Shown here piece after piece: positions 45,558-56,660 of a DNA stretch of 64,000 nt; the stretch's first letter is position 1, and each line of letters opens with the position of its first letter. A program made the translations under genes and the position numbers. Under the pieces are notes generated by a model. That model saw nothing but the letters and a program-made list of their open reading frames with translations, ran no database searches and was not told the DNA's origin. This DNA is from Zingiber officinale (Eukaryota > Streptophyta > Magnoliopsida > Zingiberales > Zingiberaceae): NCBI RefSeq assembly GCF_018446385.1, contig NC_056000.1:31884011-31948010 (forward strand), given 5' to 3'.

Positions 45558-46378
45558 CTAGCTTGCCTCCAGATCGGCCGCGATGAATGTGGTGGCCTCC
45601 GATCGGGTCGGGTGAATCTGCACTTCCTCTTTTTCTTTATAAACCAAAGAGGGTGGCTTTTCGGTAATGGCGTTCACCTCGATCCGTGGCGTCTTCCAAG
45701 CGGAATTAGCTTCAGCTCGGACCATCTCGACATAGCATTGCCGAGCCGCCAGCTGGTCTCCTCGTACTTCTCCCACTTTATCTTTCACCGGGAACTTGAT
45801 TTTCTGGTGGAAGGTGGAGACGATCGCTCGGAACTCGCTGAGCGCCGGTCGCCCCAAGATGACATTGTATGCAGAGGGAGAGTCGACCACGACGAAGTTG
45901 GCAGTCCGCGTCCTTCTGAGCGGCTCCTCTCCCAGCGAAATAGCCATCGGGCCTGTCCGACCAGCAGAACTTCATTGCCCGTAAACCCGTAGAGGGGGGT
46001 TGTCATGGGCAGCAGCTCGGCTCGATCAATTTGCAGTTGGTCGAAGGCCTTCTTGAATATAATATTGACCGAGCTTCCTGTATCTATGAAAACACGGTGA
46101 ATAGTGTAGTTAGCTATTACCGCTTTGATGAGGAGAGCGTCGTCATGTGGCACTTCGACTCCATCCAAGTCCCTGGGCCCGAAACTGATTTCGGGTCCGC
46201 TCGCTCGTTCTTGACTGCAGCCGACCGCATGGATTTGGAGCTGCCTGACACTCGCCTTCCGTGCTCTGTTGGAGTCATCTCCGGTCGGCCTGCCAGCGAT
46301 GATGTTGATTTCGTCGCGGGACGTGTTGCTTCTATTCTCTTCTTCCGGAGCGGACGGCCTAGGCCGCTCCCTAGACAC
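45558..46378 (-). pseudogene. Tat element 2 protease region
   Basis: YTIHRVFIDTGSSVNIIFK at about 46108-46055 keeps the catalytic DTG of an aspartic protease, followed by FDQLQIDRAELLPMTTPLYG. The frame changes near 45945 into MAISLGEEPL, then FVVVDSPSAYNVILGRPAL, and ends in a stop just before the RT frame. So protease and RT are separated by a frameshift and a stop at about 45560. Confidence 0.8.
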
Positions 46379-46379
46379 C

Positions 46380-47628
46380 CGGGATAGTCCTCGTGCCTTT
46401 GAGGATGATGCCGCTCGGGAGACTGTCGCTGTCGCCTGTCGGATATACGCCGATCGGCTTCATGGTGTTGCTGTCGCTTGTCGGATGATGGTGAGCGACG
46501 ACGGCTATTCCGAGGAGAGGGGTGGGCGATCAGGGGAAGGCTCCGACAATCTCTTGTGTTATGCGTGTCAGTCCGGTGGAAAGAGCAAAACATGGGGGTC
46601 CATTTCTTCTTTGGTTTAGGCCGCTCGACAGCTACCTCCTGAACGGCTTGAGACCTCGCATGGTGAGGGCGGACTGCTTCGGCCCTCAGTCCTCTGGGCA
46701 GCTCCTGGCGAGTGACAGGCTTCCGTTCGGCAGGGGCTAGCCGCTCAGCTGGAACTTCTTTTCTTCGGGCCACCTGAGCTTCCTCCACATTGATGTATTC
46801 ATTGACCCGGTGTAACATATGATCGTAGTCTCGAGGTGGCTTCCGAATGAGCGAGCGGAAGAAGTCACCGTCCACGAGGCCTTGCGTGAACGCATTCATC
46901 ATCATTTCCGAGGTGGCAGTTGGAATATCCATGGCCACTCGGTTGAATCGTTGGATGTAAGCTCTGAGCGGCTCTCTAGGCTCTTGCTTGATGGCGAACA
47001 GGCTGACACTTGTCTTCTGATAACGTCGACTGCTGGCGAAATGGTGGAGGAAGGCTGTGCGGAATTTCTTGAAACTTGTAATGGATTCGTCCGACAGCCT
47101 CCGAAACCACCGTTGAGCCGATCCCGAGAGGGTGGTAAGGAACACCCGGCACTTTACTCCATCCGTGTATTGATGTAGGGTAGCTGTGTTGTCGAACTTA
47201 CCCAAATGATCATCCGGGTCGGTGGTTTCGTTGTACTCACCGATCGCCGGGGGCACATAGTGCTTTGGTAGACGGTCCCGCAGGATGGCATCTGAAAATT
47301 GTCGGTTGATCCGCTCGGGGGAGGCGTCTGCTCGAGGGGCCTTGCCTTTTCTGTTGTCTCGTATTGACACTTCGTCTGATGAAGATCCTCAATCACGATT
47401 AACTGCTGCGGGTTCAGGAGGCGTGCGGAATAGGGCCCGATGAAATGGAACCGTGGCATGCGGTGCTTCTGCTCGGCCCCCTGATGCTGATGTCGCTTGT
47501 TGCTCAATCTGCTCGGCTTGCGACTTCTGCTTTTGTTGTTCCACAAGCTTAGCTGCTCTTGCCTCGATCAGAGCGTCGAGCTCCTTAGTAGAGAGCATCA
47601 CCGTGTGCGGTCGTCCAGCTTCGTCCAT
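46380..47628 (-). pseudogene. Tat element 2 gag with one nonsense codon
   Basis: ATG 47628 (MDEAGRPHTVMLSTKELDAL). TGA at about 47391 after AAVNRD, then open from 47388 through GEYNETTDPDDHLGKFDN, SAQRWFRRLSDESI, AFTQGLVDGDFFRSLIRK and YINVEEAQVARRKE. Zinc knuckle CSFHRTDTHNTRDC (about 46610-46570) has C-X2-H-X4-H-X4-C spacing, a variant of the CCHC form. The frame shifts near 46380 before the protease. Expected role is nucleocapsid/particle formation. Confidence 0.85.
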
Positions 47629-47650
47629 TGCTTCTGCTCAGATGCAGGTG

Positions 47651-47670
47651 CATTCCCACATACGGCGCCA
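47651..47670 (-). other. Primer binding site of Tat element 2
   Basis: Minus-strand TGGCGCCGTATGTGGGAATG three bases after the 5' LTR. Confidence 0.85.
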
Positions 47671-47673
47671 AAT

Positions 47674-48491
47674 TGATCATGTCCGAACGCTGAATCAACG
47701 GACGCTAGGCACGTGGCGCTCTCCGAAATACTGACGTGGATCTCCGACCGGTCGCCCGGGTCTCTGGCGAACCTGCAAAGAAGTCGGGCCGGGAAGGGGT
47801 CCCGGCGACGACCCTCCGACGCTCAAGTCAGGTAAGAGGAAATGCGGAAGTGGCTTCAAATACGAGAGAATGCGTGATCGCGTGAATGCGTACCTCCGGT
47901 GAAGAATGAGGACCCTTATATAAAGCCAGGAAAAGGCTTATGCACACATACTGAAGCGAATACGTGTCCTCTTACCATACCTTAGTATGGGCTTGTCAGA
48001 AGAGCTTGCCTGACACCATACTGCTACAGTCCGAACACCTCTCTGATGGGACAGCGGAACCCTCTGTCGTAAGATCATGCGTATGGTCTGGTCGTTGAAC
48101 ATACCTGCTGTCAGAAGATGTTTCCCCGCGTCCCCTTGTCTTTGTCTCCTTTTCCCTGAGCCGAGCATCCGTCCGCTCGGCAAGCATAGGCCCGACTAGG
48201 CGTAGATATCGGTCCGACCGGGAAGATTCTCCCGGCCACGTGCTCGGATGAGACTTTTCACAGTATTGCTGCCTTATGCCTTCGGCCGAGCGGGCTATCC
48301 GCTCGGCCAGTCGACCCTGTTCAACATTAGCGTCGGAGATCCGACTCCCCCGTCAGGTTGTTTTTTATTCCGCTTAGATCCCGTTCGGCCGACTGGTCGA
48401 CATCCCCTTCTCCGGTCGACCGTTTGACCTTTGACCTCCATGTGGCGTTGACCTCCCTCAAAGGGGGTCCCCCGTCGTTACTGTCGGATCA
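47674..48491 (-). repeat. 5' LTR of Tat element 2
   Basis: 818 bp; TATA-like ttatataaa at about 47916-47924; plus-strand end gtcggatca. Confidence 0.92.
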
Positions 48492-49149
48492 AATATCTTA
48501 GTCCAAGAATAGTACCACTCAACCTTATCGTCATGTTGGACTAAGTCCACCTGCTGAGTTTACATGACAATTCTAATGAGCTCCTCTTGGAGACATTATC
48601 AACCTAGATTACTAGGGCACAGTTTCATTGTATAATCAACAACACACCATATAAATAATATCATTTCCCAACTTATCGGGACTATTGATTTATCAAACTA
48701 AATCACACCCTTTGATAAATTAAAGAAATGAATATTAAATATATGTGCTTGTTATTATATCATGATTAAGAGCACACACTTCCATAATAACAAAGGTCTT
48801 GTTCTTTTATTTAGTCAGTATAAAAAGAACTTACCTTAAATGGTCCAGCTCAATACACTCTGAGTGTACTAGTGTAATTTTATAGTCAAGATAAATTAAT
48901 ACCAAATTACACTACGACTATTCCAATGATTTGTTCCTGTCTATCTTAGTGGTGAGCAACTGTTTATAATTTATAAAGAACTGATAACATTATTTTCTCT
49001 ATGTGACACCACACTCCATGTTATCTACAATATAAATTAATTGAACAACTACACTTAGTATAAATGTAGACATTTGGCCAATGTGATTCTTTATTTCAAA
49101 ATAAATGTTTACAAAAAGCTAGGCTTTTAGTATACACTCTAACATAGGG

Positions 49150-49419
49150 TAGCAGCTTGGTCGGGAATCCTTCGCTCCATTAATGGCCAAGTCTCGCTAC
49201 TTGTCTGAGTAGGGTAGCCGCTCGGCCGGGACTCCTCTTCTCTATCGACCTCAGCTGCTCTTCCCTGCGGTGACTGAGTGTAGCAGCATGCCCCTCACAT
49301 TCGGATAAACTCTCTAGTCTCCTTAGCGTTCCGCTGCTTCACACTGAGCCTCTGGCTATCTTACTGTATTATCTGAGCCAGACAGTTGGCCCACCCGGAC
49401 ACTTATTACCCGACAGGTA
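49150..49419 (-). repeat. 3' LTR of gypsy element 3, continuation, and deletion junction
   Basis: tagcagcttggtcgggaatc and gtagccgctcggccgggact look like the LTR text at 59480-59515. It runs to about 49400 and then meets RT coding sequence, so a deletion removed everything between the LTR and mid-RT. Confidence 0.6.
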
Positions 49420-50815
49420 CTTGTTTGGGTTCAACTTTATCTCATATGCCCTCAAAGTTTGGCAAGTTTCTTCAATATCTGCGCAAAGGTCAATAGCTCA
49501 GAGAGATTTTATTAATATGTCATCGACATATACCTCCATGGTATTGTCGATTTACCGTTGGAACACCTTGTTCATTAGTCTCTGATAGGTGGTGCCAATA
49601 TTCTTCAATCCGAACGACATTACATTGTAACAGTAAGTTCCGTCGGTCGTAATGAAGTTGACCTTCTTTTGATCTTCATGGGCGAGCAACACTTGATGGT
49701 AACCTTGGTATGCGTCGAGTATGCAGATCAGCTCGCAACTCGCCATGGAGTCTACCATTTGATCTATCCAGAGCCGTGGATAGAAGTCCTTTGGATAGAC
49801 CTTATTCAGATCATGGAAGTCGATGCAGATTCGCCACTTGTTGCTCGACTTGGAGACCATCATGACGTTAGCCAACAAGCTTGGGAACTGAACGTCGCGG
49901 ATATGACAGGCTTCCAGCAGTTTTTCTATCTTTGCTCGGATGATCTGGTTCTGCTCCACACTAAAGTCTCTCTTTTGCTGCTTTACCGGCCGAGCGTCCG
50001 GTCGGACGTGAAGCTTGTGCTGAGCTACGCTTAATAAGATGCTTGGGAGCTCGTGTGTCGACCAGGCGAACACATCATGGTTTCGCTTAAGGCAGGTGAC
50101 CGACTCTACCTTCTTCTCCTCTGTCAAGTTGGTGGCGATGAAGGTGGTGGCCTTCAACCAGATGGGATGGATCTGGACTTCCTCCTTTTCCTTCTAGACT
50201 AGTGCGGGAGGTTCTTCCATGATGACATTCACCTCCAAATGCTAAATCTTCCATGATACCCTTGCCTCTGTCTTGACCATCTCGAGGTAACATCGTCGAG
50301 CAGCCAATTGGTCACCTTTGACTTCGCTTACCTCATTGTCCACCGGGAACTTTATTTTCTAGCAGAAGGTGGACACCACCGCTCAAAACACATTGAGAGT
50401 TGGTATGCCCAATATGACATTGTAGGTGGACGGTGCGCCCACCATAATGAAGTTTGTGGTCCTTGTTCTCTTGAGCGGTTCTTCTCCAAGTGATATGGCC
50501 AGTTGTGCCTAGTCAATTGGTAATACTTCATTGCTTGTTTGCCTGTAAACCCATAGAGTGGGGTCGTCATTGGCTACAACTCACTTCGATCAATTTGCAG
50601 CTGGTCGAACGTCTTCTTAAATATAATATTCACCGAGCTACTTATATCAACAAAAGTCTGATGAATAGTATAATTAGCTATCACCGCCCGAATGATCAAG
50701 GCGTCATCGTGCGAAATCTCTAATCCCTCTAAGTCTCGAGAGCCGAAGTTGATCTCGGGTCCCTCGGCCTTCTCCTTACTACATCTAACAACATGTATTT
50801 CTAGTTACCGGGCGT
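49420..50815 (-). pseudogene. Gypsy element 3 partial pol (protease and first half of RT)
   Basis: Protease remnant near 50660-50620 with DISSSVNII (DTG lost). RT frame 50157-49552 (LLEACHIRDVQFPSLLA, WRICIDFHDLNKVYPKDFYP, YHQVLLAHEDQKKVNF, FGLKNIGTTYQRLMN) and then the region of the catalytic YVDD (about 49535) up to LNPNKYLSG at about 49420. RNase H and integrase are absent. Confidence 0.75.
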
Positions 50816-52275
50816 GCGACTTTCTCGCTCGGTTGGAATCAATGTTGGTCGACCCCCAGTGATCATTCCAATCTCTCATCGAGCGGCATTATTTTTGTTC
50901 TTCTCTTCCCGAGCTAAGGTCCTAGTCCACTCTGCAGAAGCTCGGGCAGGACTTGTGTTATTTCTCCTTTGAGGTTGACAAGGGCGTTGCTCGTCCGCCT
51001 GTCTATCTTCTTCCCTTAGCCCGGCTGATCGACACCTATGATGTCGATCAGGCGATGGTGATCGACGTCGATATCCATGTGGAGCTGGTCTGCTTGCAAT
51101 GGGTATCAGGTTATAGAAGTCGTGTGTGTTGTGCATCACTGACTGATGGAAGGAGCAAAATAATAGTGTCCATGACTTGCCTTTTGCAGTTTTCGAGCGA
51201 CTGATTGCTACATGTTGCACAACATGTGCCCTTGGCTCCTGATGTGGCTGTGCTGCTCCCGATTGGGAGCCTTTTGGTGGTTGATGGTTGGTGGTTGACC
51301 GTCGTTCTGGGGAGCAGCATGCTCTACAGGAACTTCCGTCCTCCGTATCGTTTGGGCTTCCTCCACATTTATGTATTCAATGACTCTCCCGAGTAGGTGG
51401 TTGAAGTCCTTTAGTGGTCTCTGGATAAGGGAGCATAAGAATTCCCCTTCGGTAAGCCCTGGACGAAGGCGTTCACCAATATTTTCAAGGAGACCGATGG
51501 AATATTCATGACCACCTGTTTGAACCGCTTGATGTAGGCCCTCAATGCCTCTTTCGGTCCTTACTTCAACATGAACAAATTAACACCTGTCTTTTGGTAG
51601 CGGCGACTGCTAACGAAGTGGTGCAAGAATGTCATTCGAAAGTCTTTAAAGCTATGAATCGAGTCGATTGGCAATCGTCTGAACCAGTACCACACTGATC
51701 CGGAAAGGGTAGTGAGGAAGACTCGACACTTCACTCCGTTAGTGTATTGATGGAGTGTAGCCGCGTTATCAAACTTGACTAGGTGGTCATCCGTATTGAT
51801 CATTCCATTATACTCTCCGATCGCCAGTAGAGTGTAGTGGCTTAGCAGAGGGTCATCCAAGATCCTTCGAGAGAACCGTTGATTGATCTACTCGGGCGAA
51901 TCATCATTCCTTGGTGCTTTCTCTTTCCTCACATCCCCAACGAACGCCTCGTCTGAGGAGGATCTTCATTCCTTGTCCACTTGACACTATTCCTCTGATG
52001 GAGTTTGGAACAGTGTGCGATGAAAGGGGATCAATGCATTGGGCGCCTCCCCATATGTGTCGGTCGGCTTCTTATTTTGCCACCGAATGAATATATGTTC
52101 CGCTCGGTCCCTATATCCGACCTGATGGTTGCTGATGTTGCAGGCTCATGTACTTGGCACTCGGACAACATCTGCTGCTGTTATTACTCCACTATTTTTG
52201 CTGTCGGGCTTATATCAGCATATCTAGCTCTTCCTTTGTTAAAGTCACCGTGGTGAGTCGTCTAGCATCCTCCAT
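50816..52275 (-). pseudogene. Gypsy element 3 gag, broken
   Basis: ATG 52275 (MEDARRLTTVTLTKEELDML). Blocks 51860-51561 (LAIGEYNGMINTDDHLVKFD, LTTLSGSVWYWFRRL) and 51220-50876, where the knuckle reads CSFHQSVMHNTHDFY with the last Cys lost. Several stops between blocks. Confidence 0.72.
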
Positions 52276-52321
52276 CTTCACGTATCAGATTGAGGCTACG
52301 ATCTCATAGACGATGCCAATA

Positions 52322-52539
52322 TGATCCTGTTTGAAAATCGTGGAGACTGCTAGATGGGGATGTGACCTCTGCGTTGACTGATGTTGACTCTGCTCTGCTC
52401 TGCAACACAAGAAACGTCAATGCCGAGCCAGGGAAGGGGTCCCTGATGTTGTCCCTCCGATGCTCAAGTCAATCACCGGAATAGATGAAGAAAATGGAGC
52501 AACAGTGAGCGCAAGCATGAATAGTGAATAACGTGTACC
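52322..52539 (-). repeat. 5' LTR of gypsy element 3, first part
   Basis: Plus-strand tgatcctgtttgaaaatc onward; interrupted by the copia element at 52540 and resumed at 59223-59851. Together about 847 bp. A decayed primer site (ggcatcgtctatgaga on the minus strand) adjoins at about 52300-52318. Confidence 0.78.
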
Positions 52540-53841
52540 TGTTGGTGCGGGAAGCATCCGACGATCAAACCTCAGTTTTGATAATGGCAAAGAGATTCAA
52601 AGTTAAGATTCCTAGTTACCTAACATGCTTAAATAAGGTTTCAGGAAAGTCCTAACTGCGGTTAGGCAGGTGAAAATCCTAGGTCCTAGGGGGTGGTAAT
52701 TCTAGGTGAAGGAAAACCCTAGGGGGAGGTAACCCTAGGTCCTAGGGAGTGATAACCCTAGGTGGAGGAAAACCCTAAGGGGCGGCAACCTTAGGTCCTA
52801 GGGGGTGGTAACCCTAGGTGAAGGAAAACCCTAAGGGGTGGCAACCTTAGGTCCTAGGGGGTGGTAACCCTAGGTGGAGAAAACCCCTAGGGGGCGGTAA
52901 CCCTAGGTCCTAGGGGATGGTAACCCTAGGCGGAAAGTCCAATCGGTCTAGAGGACCTGACTGACATCAGTTAAATCTCCTGAGTGTAGTAGGTGGGGGC
53001 GCGCTCCCCGTAGAGGGAACAGTAGGCGTCGGGTCGACCTAGGGTTTCCGGTTGGAAATTCGAAGTCAGACCCGGACAGTCCGGAGACTGTCATTATATT
53101 CTGTTATCATATTTACTATTGTTTTGTGTTAACTTTGTGTTGCAGGGTATGTGTTTAGGACTAACACTTTTGCAGGAGCAAAGGAGCACAAGTTTACCTC
53201 GGATGAATAGTGTCCGAGGCGCCTCCATGGAGCTTGGAGGCGCCTCGGGTGCAAAAGATGAGCTGGCTGCGAAGCAGGCTTGGAGGCGCCTTGGACCGAA
53301 GGTTGAAGGCGCCTTGGAGAGGCTGAAGGCGCCTTGAACCAGATAGAGTTCGACCAGGTCTGTGCTGATCCACGCGTGCGACTCGGCGGGCTGGAGGCAC
53401 CTTGAGAGGGCTTGAAGGCGCCTTGAACACAGTATAAATAAAGGTCTCGAGGCAGCAGCTGAAACACACTAAGAAAAACTCATTCCAAGCAATCCTTTTG
53501 ATACAAGCTGCCTACGAGACGATCCCGAGGTGCTGCGACTTGACACCGACAACCCGGAGCTCTGCATCTACTATTTCTCTTATTGTTGGTAAATTTAATA
53601 GCTTTTATTGTAATTAGTTTGTAACACATTTCCGAAATATTGTTGTTGCCCATGGAAAGCGATCAAGGATCGCGGGCCTTCGAGTAGGAGTCGATCTAGG
53701 CTCCGAATGAAGTAAACCCTCGTGTTTTTTCTGTTTGTCTTTCTTTATTCAGCTGCGTGTTTTAACTCCGATAGTTTTACGAATCGAACGAAATAGTCGT
53801 GAGCGCTATTCACCCCTCCTCTAGCGCTTCTCGATCCAACA
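52540..53841 (+). repeat. 5' LTR of gag-only copia element
   Basis: 1302 bp. Holds a tandem block at 52660-52930 (about 56-bp units of ctagggggtggtaaccctag and ggaggaaaaccctaagggg). Then come repeated AGGCGCCT palindromes at 53217-53430, TATA-like tataaata near 53433-53440 and a conserved U5-like end. The 3' LTR has about 35 extra bases, mostly inside the palindrome block. Confidence 0.93.
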
Positions 53842-53843
53842 AT

Positions 53844-53860
53844 TGGTATCAGAGCGGGGT
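53844..53860 (+). other. Primer binding site, initiator-Met tRNA type
   Basis: tggtatcagagcggggt two bases after the LTR. Confidence 0.9.
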
Positions 53861-54102
53861 CGCGTTGATCTGGTGCAACCACCAATCATGCAATTTTTCG
53901 CGGTATTTTAAATTTTTCGGAGTCAACTGAAATTAGTATTATTACTATATTCTAGTTTTTTTTCGTTCGTATCGATCTCGCTCGAGGTTGATGCAACACC
54001 ACTCGAGTTAGTTCTGTATCAATTCTTTACTTCCGCACTACTAATCCAAGACTTAGTCTTGTGACATATTTTTTTTCTCTATTTCTTTTGCATATTCTCT
54101 CA

Positions 54103-55352
54103 ATGGCCCAATAAGAGGGTTTCAGCACCGTTCGTCCCCCCTCTTCCCCGGAGAAGATTTCCGGTACTGGAAGGGACGAATGGAAACCTACCTGAAAATC
54201 CAATTCGAAACCTGGATGATAATTAAGACTGGGATACAACTACCAACCGACGGTGATGGCAAGCCTACACCCTGTGAGAACTGGGAGCCATCCCTAATCA
54301 AGAAGGTAGAAGCCGACGCCAAAGCTACCTGCACCCTCCAGTGTGGTCTTACCAAGGAGGAGCTTAACAGAGTCGGTCCATTTTCAACCGTAAAGGAGCT
54401 GTGGGAGAAACTGATAGAGCTCCACGAGGGCACCTCCGACACCAAGGTAAGTAAAAGTGATCTTTTACTTAATAAATTATATAATCTGAAAATGCAGGAA
54501 GGTGAGACGGCAAGTTCTCTACACGCAAGAATTCAAGACATCCTCAACTCTCTCCACGGAATCAGGCAAAAGGTAGAGAATCGGGACGTCATAAGGTACA
54601 CACTAAACTCGTTTCCGAGGAGCACATTGTGGGCATCAATGGTAGATGCCTACAAAGTCTCCAAGGATTTATCTTCAATAAAGTTAGATGAATTATTTTG
54701 TGAGTTTGAATTACATGAGCAGACTAATGCACATCCAACCGAGAAGGGGGTTGCTTTGGTTGCAGGTACCAGTCGAACGCGGGAACCGAGATCACGACGA
54801 AGAACTGAACCAGAGTCAGAAGAAGAACCCGACACAGATGATGAAAATGAAGAACTAACAACGGAGCTCATGAACCTTGTGAAGAGACTCTACAAGAAGA
54901 AGAAAGGCTTTAACAAGAAGGACCTAAAGAAGGCAGTCCAATTCAAGGAGGCCCAACCAAGTTCTAAGGTAAAGTTCGACGTGATCTGCTACGGCAACCA
55001 GAAGGGGCACATCAAGGCCAACTGCCCTAATCAAAAGGATGCAAAGAAGCAAAGAAGGAAGAAGACCTTAAAGGCGACATGGGACGAATCTTCCTCAGAA
55101 GACGACGACGACGAACTCGATCAGACGAGTTTACTTGCACTGATGGCCCAGGACCAGATCGACGAATCCGAGAGCGAGATCGAGTCGGAGGCCGAGTCCG
55201 AGCGAAGCCACGGATCCGTATCCGTTTCCGAAGGGCCCAATCCCTCTGTAAGTATCCCTCGACTCAATAACTTAGTCAATTATTTATTACGAAAATTAGC
55301 TAAGTCGAATCTTAGAATCAAGTCACTTCTAAAGGAAGTAGCTGTCCTTTAA
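54103..55352 (+). pseudogene. Copia gag (UBN2) with damaged start and knuckle
   Basis: The ATG at 54103 (MAQ) meets TAA three codons on, and the main frame is entered only after a frame change; LFPGEDFRYWKGRMETYLK near 54145-54200 shows the usual gag N-terminus. The frame then runs to 55352 (390 codons from 54180): ATCTLQCGLTKEELNRV, VKELWEKLIELHEGTSD, SDLLLNKLYNLKMQEGET and VENRDVIRYTLNSFPRS of the UBN2 domain, acidic stretches, and a knuckle CYGNQKGHIKANC (about 54985-55025). That knuckle is one residue short, with the second Cys missing. Acidic/serine tails follow. Particle protein role by family; this copy is probably not functional. Confidence 0.82.
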
Positions 55353-55775
55353 GAAATGACTGACTCCAAATCTTTGACTGAACCAGTATAGACTGGAAAC
55401 TCAACTCAAGTTCAAAAACTTGAAGAAGAGAACTCCAGTCTGAAAACCCAAGTCAAGGATCTGGAGAAAACACTAGAACGGTTTTCTTTAGGCTACAAGA
55501 ATCTTAACCTAATTCTTGGGACACAAAGAGCCGTTTACAATAGAACTGGTCTAGGATTTAAACCAAAAAGGAAATATAAATCTTACTTATCTATTGTACA
55601 AAGAACAAATAGAAATACAGTCCAAGCATGAGTCCCCAAGTCCAAATTGATTAATCAACTTGGACTTGGTCAATATTGGATCCCGAAGGATCAAATACAC
55701 TACCTCGACAGACCATATCGAGGCTATGATCCAGAGGGAGCAAAAAGAAAAACAATATTAATAAAACGAACATAA
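55353..55775 (+). pseudogene. Copia gag-pol linker remnant
   Basis: LGTQRAVYNRTGLGFKPKRK and YLSIVQRTNRNTVQA, stop, VPKSKLINQLGLGQYWIPK and DQIHYLDRPYRGYDPEGAK are recognisable from the region that normally precedes the protease/integrase of such elements. No catalytic domain follows. Confidence 0.6.
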
Positions 55776-56660
55776 TTTCAAAATTAAATTAAAAAATTCG
55801 AAAATAAATTAAAATTTAAAATTCAATTAAAAATTCAAAATTATATTAAAATTCAAAATTTAAAATTCAAAATTCAATTAAAAATTCAAAATTAAATTAA
55901 AAATTTGAAAATAAATTCAAAATTCAATTCGAAATTAAATTAAAATTAAAAATTAAAAATTAAAAATTAAATTCAAAATTTAATTAAAAAAATCAAAATT
56001 AAATTAAAAATTCGAAATTCAAACTTTAAAATTCGAAATTCAATTAAAAATTCAATTTAAATATAAAAAAATTAAAAATAGAAGGAGGATCGAGAATAGC
56101 TAGCACCCGCAACTAATCTACCCGAAATGGGTAAAATATTATTTCAAAATCTTTTAAAACTTCATTTCAAAATTATTTGAAAAATCTTTTAAAAATCATT
56201 TCAAAATCTTTTAAAACTTCATTTCAAAGTTATTTGAAAAATCTTTTAAAAATCATTTCAAAAATCTTTTAAAACTTGATTTCAAAATTATTTGAAAATT
56301 ATTTTAAAAATCATTTCAAAATCTTTTAAAACTTCATTTCAAAGTTATTTGAAAAATCTTTTAAAAATTATTTCAAAAATCTTTTAAAACTTCATTTCAA
56401 AATTATTTGAAAAATCTTTTAAAAATCATTTCAAAATTATTTGAAAAATCTTTTAAAAATCATTTCAAAAATCTTTTAAAACTTCATTTCAAAATTATTT
56501 GAAAAATCTTTTAAAAATCATTTTAAAATCTTAAAACTTCATTTCAAAATTATTTGAAAAATCTTTTAAAAATCATTTCAAAAATCTTTTAAAACTTCAT
56601 TTCAAAATTGTTTGAAAAATCTTTTAAAAAATCATTTTAAAAATTATTTGAAATTCAAAA
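55776..56660 (+). repeat. AT-rich arrays replacing copia pol
   Basis: 55776-56075 is a degenerate aaattcaaaattaaatt array. 56130-56650 is a clearer array of about 57 bp units (aaaatcttttaaaacttcat, ttcaaaattatttgaaaaat, ttttaaaaatcatttc), eight to nine copies with indels. Confidence 0.88.

Larger units (their letters stand above)
37684..48491 (-). mobile_element. Ty3/gypsy Tat-lineage element 2
   Basis: 10.8-kb minus-strand element with LTRs 37684-38502 and 47674-48491 and exact TSD AATAT at 37679-37683 and 48492-48496. It is the best preserved gypsy copy here: long RT-RNase H frame intact, gag with one stop, integrase with a few. It carries an antisense extra ORF and a nine-unit tandem array. 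Close LTR similarity suggests it is younger than element 1. Confidence 0.93.
35877..49144 (-). repeat. Copia solo LTR, split by Tat element 2
   Basis: Two parts, 35877-37683 and 48492-49144, make one LTR of about 2.46 kb once Tat element 2 and one TSD copy are removed. Element-strand start TGTTAGAGTGTATAC (49144) and end CAACCAACA (35877) give TG/CA ends. The flanks are tagga (35872-35876) and taggg (49145-49149), a 5-bp TSD with one mismatch, inside gypsy element 3's LTR. Contains a small cluster of aagcttgggctccaagc repeats at about 37245-37360. The open frame at 36472-36711 lies within it and is not a gene. Confidence 0.78.

Noticed and set aside
52660..52930. Telomere-like ccctagg/ccctaagg words
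   Set aside because: They belong to a 56-bp LTR minisatellite, not to a plant TTTAGGG array.
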